DNA of 5,634 bases from an uncultured Bacillaceae bacterium (GTDB taxonomy: Bacteria; Bacillota; Bacilli; Bacillales; Amphibacillaceae): assembly GCA_945639745.1 (NCBI GenBank), contig CALZEK010000106.1, positions 1 through 5,634 on the forward strand, written 5' to 3'. Below, piece after piece: positions 1 through 5,575 of the stretch. Below the pieces are notes generated by a model. The model worked only from the letters and a program-made list of their open reading frames with translations. It did not search any database and was not told where the DNA came from. The stretch's first letter is position 1. The number at the start of each line of letters is the position of its first letter. The position numbers and the translations under genes were made by a program.

Positions 1-1862
1 AATTAAGTAATCAGAGTAAAGAGAATTATCCTAAATCAGAATTTGTGGATCGCTATCAAAAAATTTACAAAGATATTGAAGTGGGTAATTTAAAAGTTGT
101 TTCAGAATTTCCTGAACAACTTGACTTAAAAAAAGACACTGATTCGGTTAATATACCTATTGAAGTTTCTCTACAAAGTCTTGCTGGTCCAATTTCATTT
201 ACAGAACAATTGACGCTTGTTTATGAAGAGAAAACAAATGATAATCCTGCTGGCTGGAAAATAGATTGGCATCCTGGCTTAATTTTTCCAGAATTAAAAG
301 ATGGCGGAAAAATATCTATTCGAACTCTAATGCCTGAACGTGGTGAAATTTTAGATAGAAACAATAAACAACTTGCTCTCAATGAGAATGTATATGAAGT
401 TGGTGTGATTCCTGAAATTCTTAATAATGCACAAGATGAAAAAGAAAAACTCTCTAAAATACTCAATATCAAAAAAGATGATATTGATCAAGCATTAAGC
501 GCTTCATGGGTTGAAAACAATCTATTTATTCCTTTAAAAAAAATAAAAGAAGATGACACGAATACAATAGATCAATTATCTAAACTCTCCGCTCCTGTCC
601 TAAAAGAGGCTACTATAAGATCATACCCTTACAAGGATTCTGTTGCTCATTTAGTAGGATATTTAGGTATAATAACTGTTGATGAAATGAAAGAATATAC
701 CGACTATCAGACTGATGATTTAGTTGGCAAACGCGGGCTTGAAAAATTATATGAAAAAGAATTAAAAGGCATATCAGGCGTTGAAATAATAATAAATCAA
801 CCAGATGACTCTGATTTACTATTAGCTAAAAAGCCAGCTAAAAATGGACAAACACTTAAACTAGCTCTAGATATTGAACTTCAACAAAGTATTTTTAACT
901 CTTTTAATAAAAAAGCTGGGACTGCTACAGCTATTAACCCTTTAACTGGTGAAGTTTTAGCTTTAGTGAGTAGTCCCGCATTTGACCCTAATAAATTTTT
1001 AACTGGAATAGATCAAGATGAATGGGATGATTTAGACGCCGATTTAAAGCTACCTTTAATTAATCGATTTGCTGCTACATTTGCACCTGGCTCTGTGATT
1101 AAACCAATTACTGCAGCAATTGGTTTAAAAAATAATACAATTAATCCAAATGAAGCAAGAGAAATTAGTGGCTTGACTTGGGGGAAAGATAGTTGGGGAA
1201 ATTCAAAAGTTAAAAGAGTGTCTGAATCGATAGGTCCAGTTAATTTAAGAGATGCTCTTATTAATTCAGATAATATTTATTTTGCGATGAATACTGTCGA
1301 AATGGGAGCTGATAAATTTATAAATGGATTAAAAGAATTTGGTTTTGAAACCGAAATTCCTAGCTCATATCCCATCACAAAATCAAGTATTTCAAAAGAC
1401 AGTTTATTATCTGATGAAGCTTTACTAGCTCATACAAGTTACGGTCAAGGTCAAATAGAAATGAGTGCTCTTCATCTAGCTACAAGTTATGCTGCTATTT
1501 TAAATGAAGGCAGAATGCTAAAGCCTCGCATTTTAGAATCTGATAAAAAAGAAATTTGGAAGCAAGATTTAATGACTAAAAACCAAGCGCTTGAATTACA
1601 AAATGGCTTACGGTCTGTCGTCACTCAAGGAACAGGAGTGGCAGCTTTAAAAGCTGATTTTCCTATCGCTGGAAAGACAGGTACAGCTGAATTAAAATTA
1701 TCATTAACCGAAGACGGTTTGGAGAATGGCTGGTTCGTTGGTTATCCCGATGACAATCATAATCTAATTATTTCAATGATGATAGAAGACGTCAAAAAAG
1801 AAGGTGGTAGCAGTTTGGTCGTAGAACAAGTAACCGATATTTTAATTGATGCAAGAAAATAA
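1..1862 (+). CDS. Class B penicillin-binding protein, MecA/PBP5/PbpC-like transpeptidase (5'-truncated by window edge)
   Basis: This is a membrane-anchored DD-transpeptidase that cross-links peptidoglycan outside the membrane. The frame is open from base 3 to the TAA at 1860-1862, giving 619 visible residues. Numbering from base 3, residues 1 to about 98 form an NTF2-like MecA_N domain ending in WKIDWHPGLIFP. A dimerisation domain follows, starting near RGEILDRN (113-120), and the transpeptidase domain runs from about 305 to the end. The three catalytic motifs are intact: SVIK with Ser364 (1092-1103), SDN at 422-424 (1266-1274) and KTGTAE from Lys558 (1674). These lie a constant 39-40 residues before their positions in Staphylococcus PBP2a (Ser403, Ser462, Lys597, from memory), so only about 40 residues, with the signal anchor, lie outside the window. 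The GTG at 45 is internal to the frame, not a start. PBP2a has KSG where this has KTG, as in enterococcal PBP5. Family assignment is firm; beta-lactam affinity cannot be read from sequence. Confidence 0.93.
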   Translation, partial: LSNQSKENYPKSEFVDRYQKIYKDIEVGNLKVVSEFPEQLDLKKDTDSVNIPIEVSLQSLAGPISFTEQLTLVYEEKTNDNPAGWKIDWHPGLIFPELKDGGKISIRTLMPERGEILDRNNKQLALNENVYEVGVIPEILNNAQDEKEKLSKILNIKKDDIDQALSASWVENNLFIPLKKIKEDDTNTIDQLSKLSAPVLKEATIRSYPYKDSVAHLVGYLGIITVDEMKEYTDYQTDDLVGKRGLEKLYEKELKGISGVEIIINQPDDSDLLLAKKPAKNGQTLKLALDIELQQSIFNSFNKKAGTATAINPLTGEVLALVSSPAFDPNKFLTGIDQDEWDDLDADLKLPLINRFAATFAPGSVIKPITAAIGLKNNTINPNEAREISGLTWGKDSWGNSKVKRVSESIGPVNLRDALINSDNIYFAMNTVEMGADKFINGLKEFGFETEIPSSYPITKSSISKDSLLSDEALLAHTSYGQGQIEMSALHLATSYAAILNEGRMLKPRILESDKKEIWKQDLMTKNQALELQNGLRSVVTQGTGVAALKADFPIAGKTGTAELKLSLTEDGLENGWFVGYPDDNHNLIISMMIEDVKKEGGSSLVVEQVTDILIDARK

Positions 1863-1863
1863 A

Positions 1864-1894
1864 AAATTCACTCTATTCTAGAGTGAATTTTTTT
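1864..1894. terminator. Bidirectional intrinsic terminator between convergent genes
   Basis: A perfect 12-bp stem (1864-1875 with 1879-1890) closes a 3-base loop, TTC. It is flanked by a run of A on the left and a run of T on the right, so it reads as a stem plus U-tract on both strands. It starts directly after the PBP stop codon at 1862 and touches the stop codon of the minus-strand IDEAL gene at 1893-1895. It can therefore serve both convergent transcripts. The 3-base loop is tight; the top pair may open in practice. Confidence 0.88.
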
Positions 1895-2327
1895 ATAACA
1901 ATTTAATTAGTTCATTAAAGCTTCTTTCGTCTTTACTATCAAGAGCTTGATCAATTAAATGTAATATATTATTTTTTTCTAAACTTTTGATTAAATCATT
2001 AGCTTCTTCAACCACTGGTTGGTCAGGGAGATTTATATAATACGGTTCGACTATATCCGTTAATTGATCCATAAAATCAGTTAATGAAGTTAGCTTTTTC
2101 ATCGTAATATAAATAGTATCATTCCCTTTTTGAAAAGCAAATTTTGTTTCGGTATTAACAACTTGTTTAGTTTTTCTATTTATCCTAATTTCTTTACCTT
2201 CAACGGGAATAAAATGGTAAACTTGATTATTTATTAATAATGAAAAATATTGATATGCCAGTATCACCCTAATATAATCCTCACTCATTTTAATATAATA
2301 TGGCTTTAATAATTTTACAGTTACCAA
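1893..2327 (-). CDS. IDEAL-domain protein of unknown function, 144 aa
   Basis: This is a small, probably cytoplasmic protein with no signal peptide or membrane segment. Its last 25 residues (about 120-144) include LIDQALDSKDERSFNELIKLL, a good match to the IDEAL domain (PF08858), a short C-terminal helical module named for its conserved motif and found in Bacillales proteins such as YpiB. The N-terminal 115 residues are rich in Tyr, Ile and Lys and look like a beta-rich fold (for example YFSLLINNQVYHFIPV), but I do not recognise a family there. The TTG at 2327-2325 is chosen because AGGAGG (2341-2336) lies 8 bases upstream. The in-frame GTG at 2336-2334 overlaps that Shine-Dalgarno and cannot use it. 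It has its own predicted promoter (2377-2405) and ends in the shared terminator. Function is unknown; the known roles of IDEAL proteins do not allow a specific guess. Confidence 0.85.
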   Translation of the reverse strand: MVTVKLLKPYYIKMSEDYIRVILAYQYFSLLINNQVYHFIPVEGKEIRINRKTKQVVNTETKFAFQKGNDTIYITMKKLTSLTDFMDQLTDIVEPYYINLPDQPVVEEANDLIKSLEKNNILHLIDQALDSKDERSFNELIKLL

Positions 2328-2335
2328 TTTATCCA

Positions 2336-2341
2336 CCTCCT
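2336..2341 (-). promoter_or_regulatory. Shine-Dalgarno AGGAGG that sets a TTG start
   Basis: On the minus strand AGGAGG is followed by 8 bases (TGGATAAA) and then TTG at 2327. The spacing is ideal for TTG. The upstream in-frame GTG includes the last G of the motif, so it would have no spacer. Confidence 0.75.
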
Positions 2342-2376
2342 AAATTTTTAGATAATAGAACTTCTATATTTGTTTA

Positions 2377-2405
2377 ATTTTACAATATATTCTGAATAAT
2401 TGCAA
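2377..2405 (-). promoter_or_regulatory. Predicted sigma-A promoter of the IDEAL gene
   Basis: On the minus strand the -35 box is TTGCAA (2405-2400, 4 of 6 consensus), the spacer is exactly 17 bases and the -10 box is TAAAAT (2382-2377, 5 of 6). Transcription would start near 2370, leaving a leader of roughly 40 bases before the TTG start. It lies about 10 bases beyond the stop codon of the upstream ATPase gene. No clear U-tract terminator separates the two genes, so read-through from the ATPase gene is also possible. This is an inference from motif matching in AT-rich DNA, where chance matches occur. Confidence 0.5.
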
Positions 2406-2413
2406 TCTTTAAT

Positions 2414-3445
2414 TTAAAAATTTACTGTATAGTCAGCTAATATACTTTTGACTTCATCACCTGTTAGTTTAATTTCACTATTTTCTATCGAACCAGCTAA
2501 TTCTTGTAGTTTTGCTAATTCAATTAAACCATGATTAAACGATCGATCATGCTTTTCTTTTAACTCTTTAATAATAGATTCATTCTCTTTAGCATAGTCT
2601 TTATTACTAGCGACTTCTAGTAAGTTTATCGTATAGTCATTCCTTTGAGATGGATCATAGTTATGAGGGGAAGAACTATCAAATAAACAATAGCTCATTT
2701 CTCTAATAATAATCATATCAATGCTTCTAGAATCAAAGCTACACTTATACACTTCAACATCATAACCTTTTTTAATAACTTCTTCTGATACTTGCTTCAT
2801 AAAATGCGATTTACCTGTTCCAGGTGCTCCTTTTAAAAACACATGATTTTCAATAGGCTCAAGTAGATTATCTACACAAGAAACGATACCTTGAGATGTA
2901 TTTGTTCCAAACATTCTCTTATATGTATGTGCTTGTTTATCTAAGTTAGGATATGGTTGAATTTTATCTTCTATAAAATCATTTGTTAGTTGATTAGCAA
3001 TCTCAAAATTCATATCTTTTTTATGAATCTTTTCAATTTCTTTATGACATTCTAAACTTTTTGAAAAATAATCAATTGTTGACTCAATTATTTCCTTACG
3101 TTTTTTTGCAATAAATTTGATTGGTAATTTAGTGTATTTAGTTAAATCAATTAAATGTGAGTGACTTGATACGTATTTTATAAAAGGAGTCGTTAAGATA
3201 GCGAGCGATTTACTTCGTACAATAACGCCATCTAGTGCTTCAGCATAATCTGGATTTTTTATGACTTCAACAGTATATTTATCGTTTATTAAATTGATAA
3301 ATTGCCTTAAAAATAATGTAGCTGTTTTCTCATTTGCTGCTTTTAATATATAAATATCTTTTATCTCTTTAATATTAGATTCAATATAATTAACTTCACC
3401 AAGTCCTGTGTAACCTCTTACAAAGTATTCAATTTGCTTTTTCAT
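2414..3445 (-). CDS. P-loop ATPase with two homologous halves, PRK06851-like, 343 aa; first P-loop degenerate
   Basis: A cytoplasmic P-loop NTPase whose cellular role is not known to me. The C-terminal half has a canonical Walker A, GAPGTGKS (206-213), preceded by HVFLK. It then has YDVEVYKC (228-235) and SIDMIIIREMSYCLFDSSSPHNYDP (241-265), whose CLFDSS resembles a Walker B strand. Residues about 5-90 repeat the same pattern: GYTGLGEVNYIES matches GTNTSQGIVSCVD, IYILKAANEKTATLFLRQF matches the Walker A segment, and LDGVIVRSKSLAIL matches the DMIIIREMSYCLF strand. In this first copy the GxxGxGK[ST] residues are lost. This two-copy layout fits proteins I recall as the PRK06851 family; 343 residues is near or slightly below their usual length. 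ATG at 3445 is chosen because AAGGTG (3457-3452) lies 6 bases upstream. The in-frame GTG at 3454 falls within that motif. Transcription likely starts from an extended -10 promoter at 3485-3493. Confidence 0.82.
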   Translation of the reverse strand: MKKQIEYFVRGYTGLGEVNYIESNIKEIKDIYILKAANEKTATLFLRQFINLINDKYTVEVIKNPDYAEALDGVIVRSKSLAILTTPFIKYVSSHSHLIDLTKYTKLPIKFIAKKRKEIIESTIDYFSKSLECHKEIEKIHKKDMNFEIANQLTNDFIEDKIQPYPNLDKQAHTYKRMFGTNTSQGIVSCVDNLLEPIENHVFLKGAPGTGKSHFMKQVSEEVIKKGYDVEVYKCSFDSRSIDMIIIREMSYCLFDSSSPHNYDPSQRNDYTINLLEVASNKDYAKENESIIKELKEKHDRSFNHGLIELAKLQELAGSIENSEIKLTGDEVKSILADYTVNF

Positions 3446-3484
3446 AAATAACACCTTACCTTTCTCTTAAACCATCTTTTTTTA

Positions 3485-3493
3485 ATTGTATCA
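3485..3493 (-). promoter_or_regulatory. Predicted extended -10 promoter of the ATPase gene
   Basis: The minus strand reads TGATACAAT, an extended -10 (TGn) joined to TACAAT (5 of 6 consensus). No good -35 box is present at 16-18 bases upstream, where the sequence falls in the stem of the preceding operon's terminator. Initiation would be near 3478, giving a leader of about 30 bases before the ATG at 3445, with AAGGTG 6 bases before it. Supported only by motif and position. Confidence 0.5.
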
Positions 3494-3502
3494 TATAACA
3501 GA

Positions 3503-3539
3503 TAAAAAGTCGCCAAATATAAACATTAGCGACTTTTTA
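3503..3539 (-). terminator. Intrinsic terminator of the aldehyde dehydrogenase/DUF779 operon
   Basis: An 11-bp perfect stem (3503-3513 with 3529-3539) carries the core AAAAAGTCGC / GCGACTTTTT around a 15-base loop. Read on the minus strand it ends in a U-run followed by ATCTG. It lies 17 bases past the DUF779 stop codon. The A-run and T-run lie inside the stem, so it could also stop plus-strand transcription. Confidence 0.8.
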
Positions 3540-3556
3540 ATTCAAGTTTTATTCTG

Positions 3557-3907
3557 TTATAGTACAATCAACTCTTCTTGTGTAAAGACGCGAGATTTTG
3601 TAAGAAATCTTTTTCCTTCGGGACCTTCTAATGAAAACATCCCTCCTCTACCTGGAACAACATCGATAATTAATTGAGTGTGCTTCCAATATTCATATTG
3701 ATCTTTAGCAATATAAAATGGAGAATCACCAATTTCACCAAGTAATAAATCAGAATTACCTACTTTAAATTCACCGTTTTCATAACACATTGGCGCACTT
3801 CCATCACAACATCCGCCTGATTGATGAAACATTAATGGTCCATGTATGCTTTTTAATTTTTCAATTAATTCTAGCGCAGCTTCTGTAGCTATAACACGTT
3901 CAACCAT
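3557..3907 (-). CDS. DUF779 family protein, 116 aa, partner of the aldehyde dehydrogenase
   Basis: A small, soluble, conserved protein of the DUF779 family. The hallmark stretches are all present: ERVIAT at the N-terminus, MFHQSGGCCDGSAPMC (26-41), FYIAKDQYEYWKHTQLIIDVVPGRGG (64-89) and FSLEGPEGKRFLTKSR (91-106). Cys33, Cys34 and Cys41, with His28 and His76, are candidate ligands for a metal or a redox role; this is inference, as no biochemical function is known to me. The ATG at 3907 is chosen over the in-frame GTGs at 3919 and 3916 because AAGGTGG (3922-3916) sits 8 bases upstream and the family begins at M-x-E-R-V. The gene lies 15 bases downstream of the aldehyde dehydrogenase stop, with its Shine-Dalgarno directly abutting that stop codon, so the pair is almost certainly one transcript. 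DUF779 genes are commonly found beside this dehydrogenase type, suggesting an accessory role. Confidence 0.92.
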   Translation of the reverse strand: MVERVIATEAALELIEKLKSIHGPLMFHQSGGCCDGSAPMCYENGEFKVGNSDLLLGEIGDSPFYIAKDQYEYWKHTQLIIDVVPGRGGMFSLEGPEGKRFLTKSRVFTQEELIVL

Positions 3908-3922
3908 TCTTTTCACCACCTT

Positions 3923-5443
3923 TTAAAAGAAACCTTGAGCTCCTTCACTATAACTTACTAACATGTTTTTAGTTTGTTGATAATGACTTAACATCATCAA
4001 GTGGTTTTCACGGCCAATACCTGAATTTTTATAACCACCAAATGCAGCATGAGCTGGATATTGATGATATGTGTTTGTCCATACACGACCCGCTTGAATA
4101 CCACGACCAAATCGATAAGCTTTATCAATATTACGTGTCCAAACGCCTGATCCTAAACCATATAAAGTATCATTAGCAACTTCTAACGCTTCAGCATCAT
4201 CTTTAAATGTAGCTACTGATAATACAGGACCAAAAATTTCTTCTTGGAAAATTCTCATTTTATTATGCCCTTTAAATATTGTTGGTTCAACATAATATCC
4301 ACTTTCTAACTCTCCAGATAATTTATTGATGTTACCTCCAATAAGTAATTCAGCACCTTCTTCTTTTCCTATTTCAAGATAAGACTTTATTTTTTCTAAT
4401 TGTTCCGTTGATGCTTGAGCCCCCATCATTGTTTCAGTATCAAGTGGGTGGCCGATTTTAATTTGTTTAACACGCTCGAGTGCACGTTCGATGAATTCGT
4501 CATAGATTGATTCATGAATCAATGCTCGAGACGGACATGTACAAACTTCACCTTGATTTAAAGCAAACATCACAAATCCTTCAATAGCTTTATCTAAGAA
4601 ACCATCGTCTTCATCCATTACATCTTTAAAGAATATGTTAGGTGACTTACCCCCTAATTCTAATGTAACTGGTATTATATTTTCAGTTGCATATTGCATA
4701 ATCAGTCGACCTGTAGTTGTTTCTCCTGTAAATGCAATTTTAGAAATACGTGAATTTGAAGCTAATGGTTTACCTGCTTCTACACCAAATCCATTAACAA
4801 TATTTAAAACACCTGGTGGTAATATATCTTGAATTAATTCTATTAATACCATTATTGATGCCGGTGTTTGTTCGGCAGGTTTTAAAACAATACAATTTCC
4901 TGCTGCTAAAGCTGGAGCTATTTTCCATGTTCCCATTAAGATTGGGAAGTTCCATGGGATAATTTGCCCAACAACACCTAAAGGTTCATGAAAATGATAA
5001 GCAACGGTATCTTTATCAATTTGACTAATACCACCTTCTTGAGCTCTTATTGCTCCAGCGAAATAACGAAAATGATCAATTGCTAAAGGTATATCTGCAT
5101 TTAGAGTTTCACGTACTGCTTTCCCATTATCCCATGTCTCTGCAACAGCTAATAACTCTAGATTTTCTTCCATTTTATCTGCTATCTTTGTTAAAATTAG
5201 TGCTCTTTCAGCTGGTGATGTTTCGCCCCACGCATCTTTTGCCTCGTGAGCTGCATCAAGCGCTAATTCAATATCTTCCTTAGTAGAACGAGCGATTTTA
5301 CAAAAAACTTCCCCTGTCACTGGTGATATGTTATCAAAATAATTTCCTTTGACAGGTGGTACAAATTTACCACCTATAAAATTATCATAACTATCTTTAA
5401 ATTGAACAATTGCATCTTTCGTATTCGGATTAGCGTACCTCAT
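3923..5443 (-). CDS. Acetaldehyde/aldehyde dehydrogenase, AldB/AcoD/ExaC type, 506 aa
   Basis: Cytoplasmic NAD(P)+-dependent aldehyde dehydrogenase that oxidises an aldehyde, in this subfamily typically acetaldehyde, to its acid. The full domain is present at the usual length of about 506 residues. Catalytic residues are visible: Cys301 in [11 protein letters not shown], Glu262 in LELGGK, Asn165 in PWNFP, Lys188 in LKPAEQTP and Glu402 in QEEIFGPV. The cofactor loop is FTGETTTG (238-245). The stretches [25 protein letters not shown] and [11 protein letters not shown] closely follow E. coli AldB as I remember it, more than the general staphylococcal AldA. Glu191 in KPAE suggests preference for NAD+ over NADP+ (inference; AldB has KPAR there). 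The ATG at 5443 has GGAGGG (5456-5451) 7 bases upstream. It is the first gene of an operon with DUF779 and has a cre site in its leader, implying CcpA repression. Exact substrate is not determined by the sequence. Confidence 0.95.
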   Translation of the reverse strand: MRYANPNTKDAIVQFKDSYDNFIGGKFVPPVKGNYFDNISPVTGEVFCKIARSTKEDIELALDAAHEAKDAWGETSPAERALILTKIADKMEENLELLAVAETWDNGKAVRETLNADIPLAIDHFRYFAGAIRAQEGGISQIDKDTVAYHFHEPLGVVGQIIPWNFPILMGTWKIAPALAAGNCIVLKPAEQTPASIMVLIELIQDILPPGVLNIVNGFGVEAGKPLASNSRISKIAFTGETTTGRLIMQYATENIIPVTLELGGKSPNIFFKDVMDEDDGFLDKAIEGFVMFALNQGEVCTCPSRALIHESIYDEFIERALERVKQIKIGHPLDTETMMGAQASTEQLEKIKSYLEIGKEEGAELLIGGNINKLSGELESGYYVEPTIFKGHNKMRIFQEEIFGPVLSVATFKDDAEALEVANDTLYGLGSGVWTRNIDKAYRFGRGIQAGRVWTNTYHQYPAHAAFGGYKNSGIGRENHLMMLSHYQQTKNMLVSYSEGAQGFF

Positions 5444-5461
5444 CTAATATCCCTCCATTTA

Positions 5462-5477
5462 TTGATAACGTTTACAT
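5462..5477 (-). promoter_or_regulatory. CcpA cre operator for the aldehyde dehydrogenase operon
   Basis: The minus strand reads ATGTAAACGTTATCAA. Its central 14 bases fit the cre consensus TGWAARCGYTWNCW at every position, and the older WTGNAANCGNWNNCW also fits. The site overlaps or immediately follows the expected transcription start of the dehydrogenase operon and ends 5 bases before the Shine-Dalgarno GGAGGG. Binding by CcpA-HPr(Ser-P) there would block initiation or elongation, so repression by glucose and similar sugars is expected. The motif is seen; the regulation is inferred. Confidence 0.8.
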
Positions 5478-5478
5478 A

Positions 5479-5492
5479 ATTATATAATACCA
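5479..5492 (-). promoter_or_regulatory. Predicted promoter (-10 region) of the aldehyde dehydrogenase operon
   Basis: Two overlapping -10 candidates are read on the minus strand: an extended form TGGTATTAT (5492-5484) and a perfect TATAAT (5484-5479). No recognisable TTGACA-like -35 lies at proper distance. Upstream DNA is very AT-rich, including the palindrome TTAAATTTAA, and may act as an UP-like element. Initiation would fall at about 5472-5477, inside the cre site. Confidence 0.55.
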
Positions 5493-5512
5493 TTTAAATT
5501 TAATATATACTA

Positions 5513-5556
5513 CAAAAAGCAGTGAATTTAATTTTCATCAAACTCACTGCTTTTTG
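5513..5556 (-). terminator. Intrinsic terminator of the gene at the right edge
   Basis: A perfect 13-bp stem (5513-5525 with 5544-5556) has arms CAAAAAGCAGTGA and TCACTGCTTTTTG around an 18-base loop. It begins about 20 bases after the TAA at 5578-5576 of a minus-strand reading frame entering from the right, and lies upstream of the dehydrogenase promoter. A-run and T-run within the stem make it plausible on either strand. Confidence 0.78.
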
Positions 5557-5575
5557 CAATTTATATCATTAAATA

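Noticed and set aside
45..47. GTG as the start codon of the PBP gene
   Set aside because: The frame stays open to base 3, there is no Shine-Dalgarno before 45, and starting here would remove the membrane anchor that a class B PBP requires.
221..472. Minus-strand open frame of 83 codons
   Set aside because: It lies antisense within the PBP gene, which has clear domain motifs; its Ser/Phe/Leu-rich translation is typical of a shadow frame.
1..1862. Part of a mobile methicillin-resistance cassette
   Set aside because: Despite the MecA-like architecture, no insertion sequence, recombinase, attachment site or mec regulator is visible, and the neighbours look like ordinary chromosomal genes.
2334..2336. 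GTG as the start of the IDEAL-domain gene
   Set aside because: It overlaps the AGGAGG ribosome binding site; the TTG at 2327 has the correct 8-base spacing.
3452..3454. GTG as the start of the ATPase gene
   Set aside because: It is part of the AAGGTG motif that serves the ATG at 3445.
3486..3677. Plus-strand open frame of 63 codons
   Set aside because: It runs through a terminator and antisense to the end of the well-conserved DUF779 gene, with no convincing ribosome binding site or family signal.
3914..3919. Tandem GTG codons as the start of the DUF779 gene
   Set aside because: They fall inside the AAGGTGG-TG ribosome binding region, and the family begins at the ATG at 3907 (MVERV).
4635..4832. 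Plus-strand open frame of 65 codons
   Set aside because: It lies antisense within the aldehyde dehydrogenase gene and has no independent support.
5050..5283. Plus-strand open frame of 77 codons
   Set aside because: It lies antisense within the aldehyde dehydrogenase; the Leu/His-rich composition is typical of an antisense shadow.
5444..5512. Riboswitch or T-box leader before the aldehyde dehydrogenase
   Set aside because: The leader after the predicted start is only about 30 bases and holds just the cre site and Shine-Dalgarno; there is no room for an aptamer, and the nearby hairpin belongs to the preceding gene.
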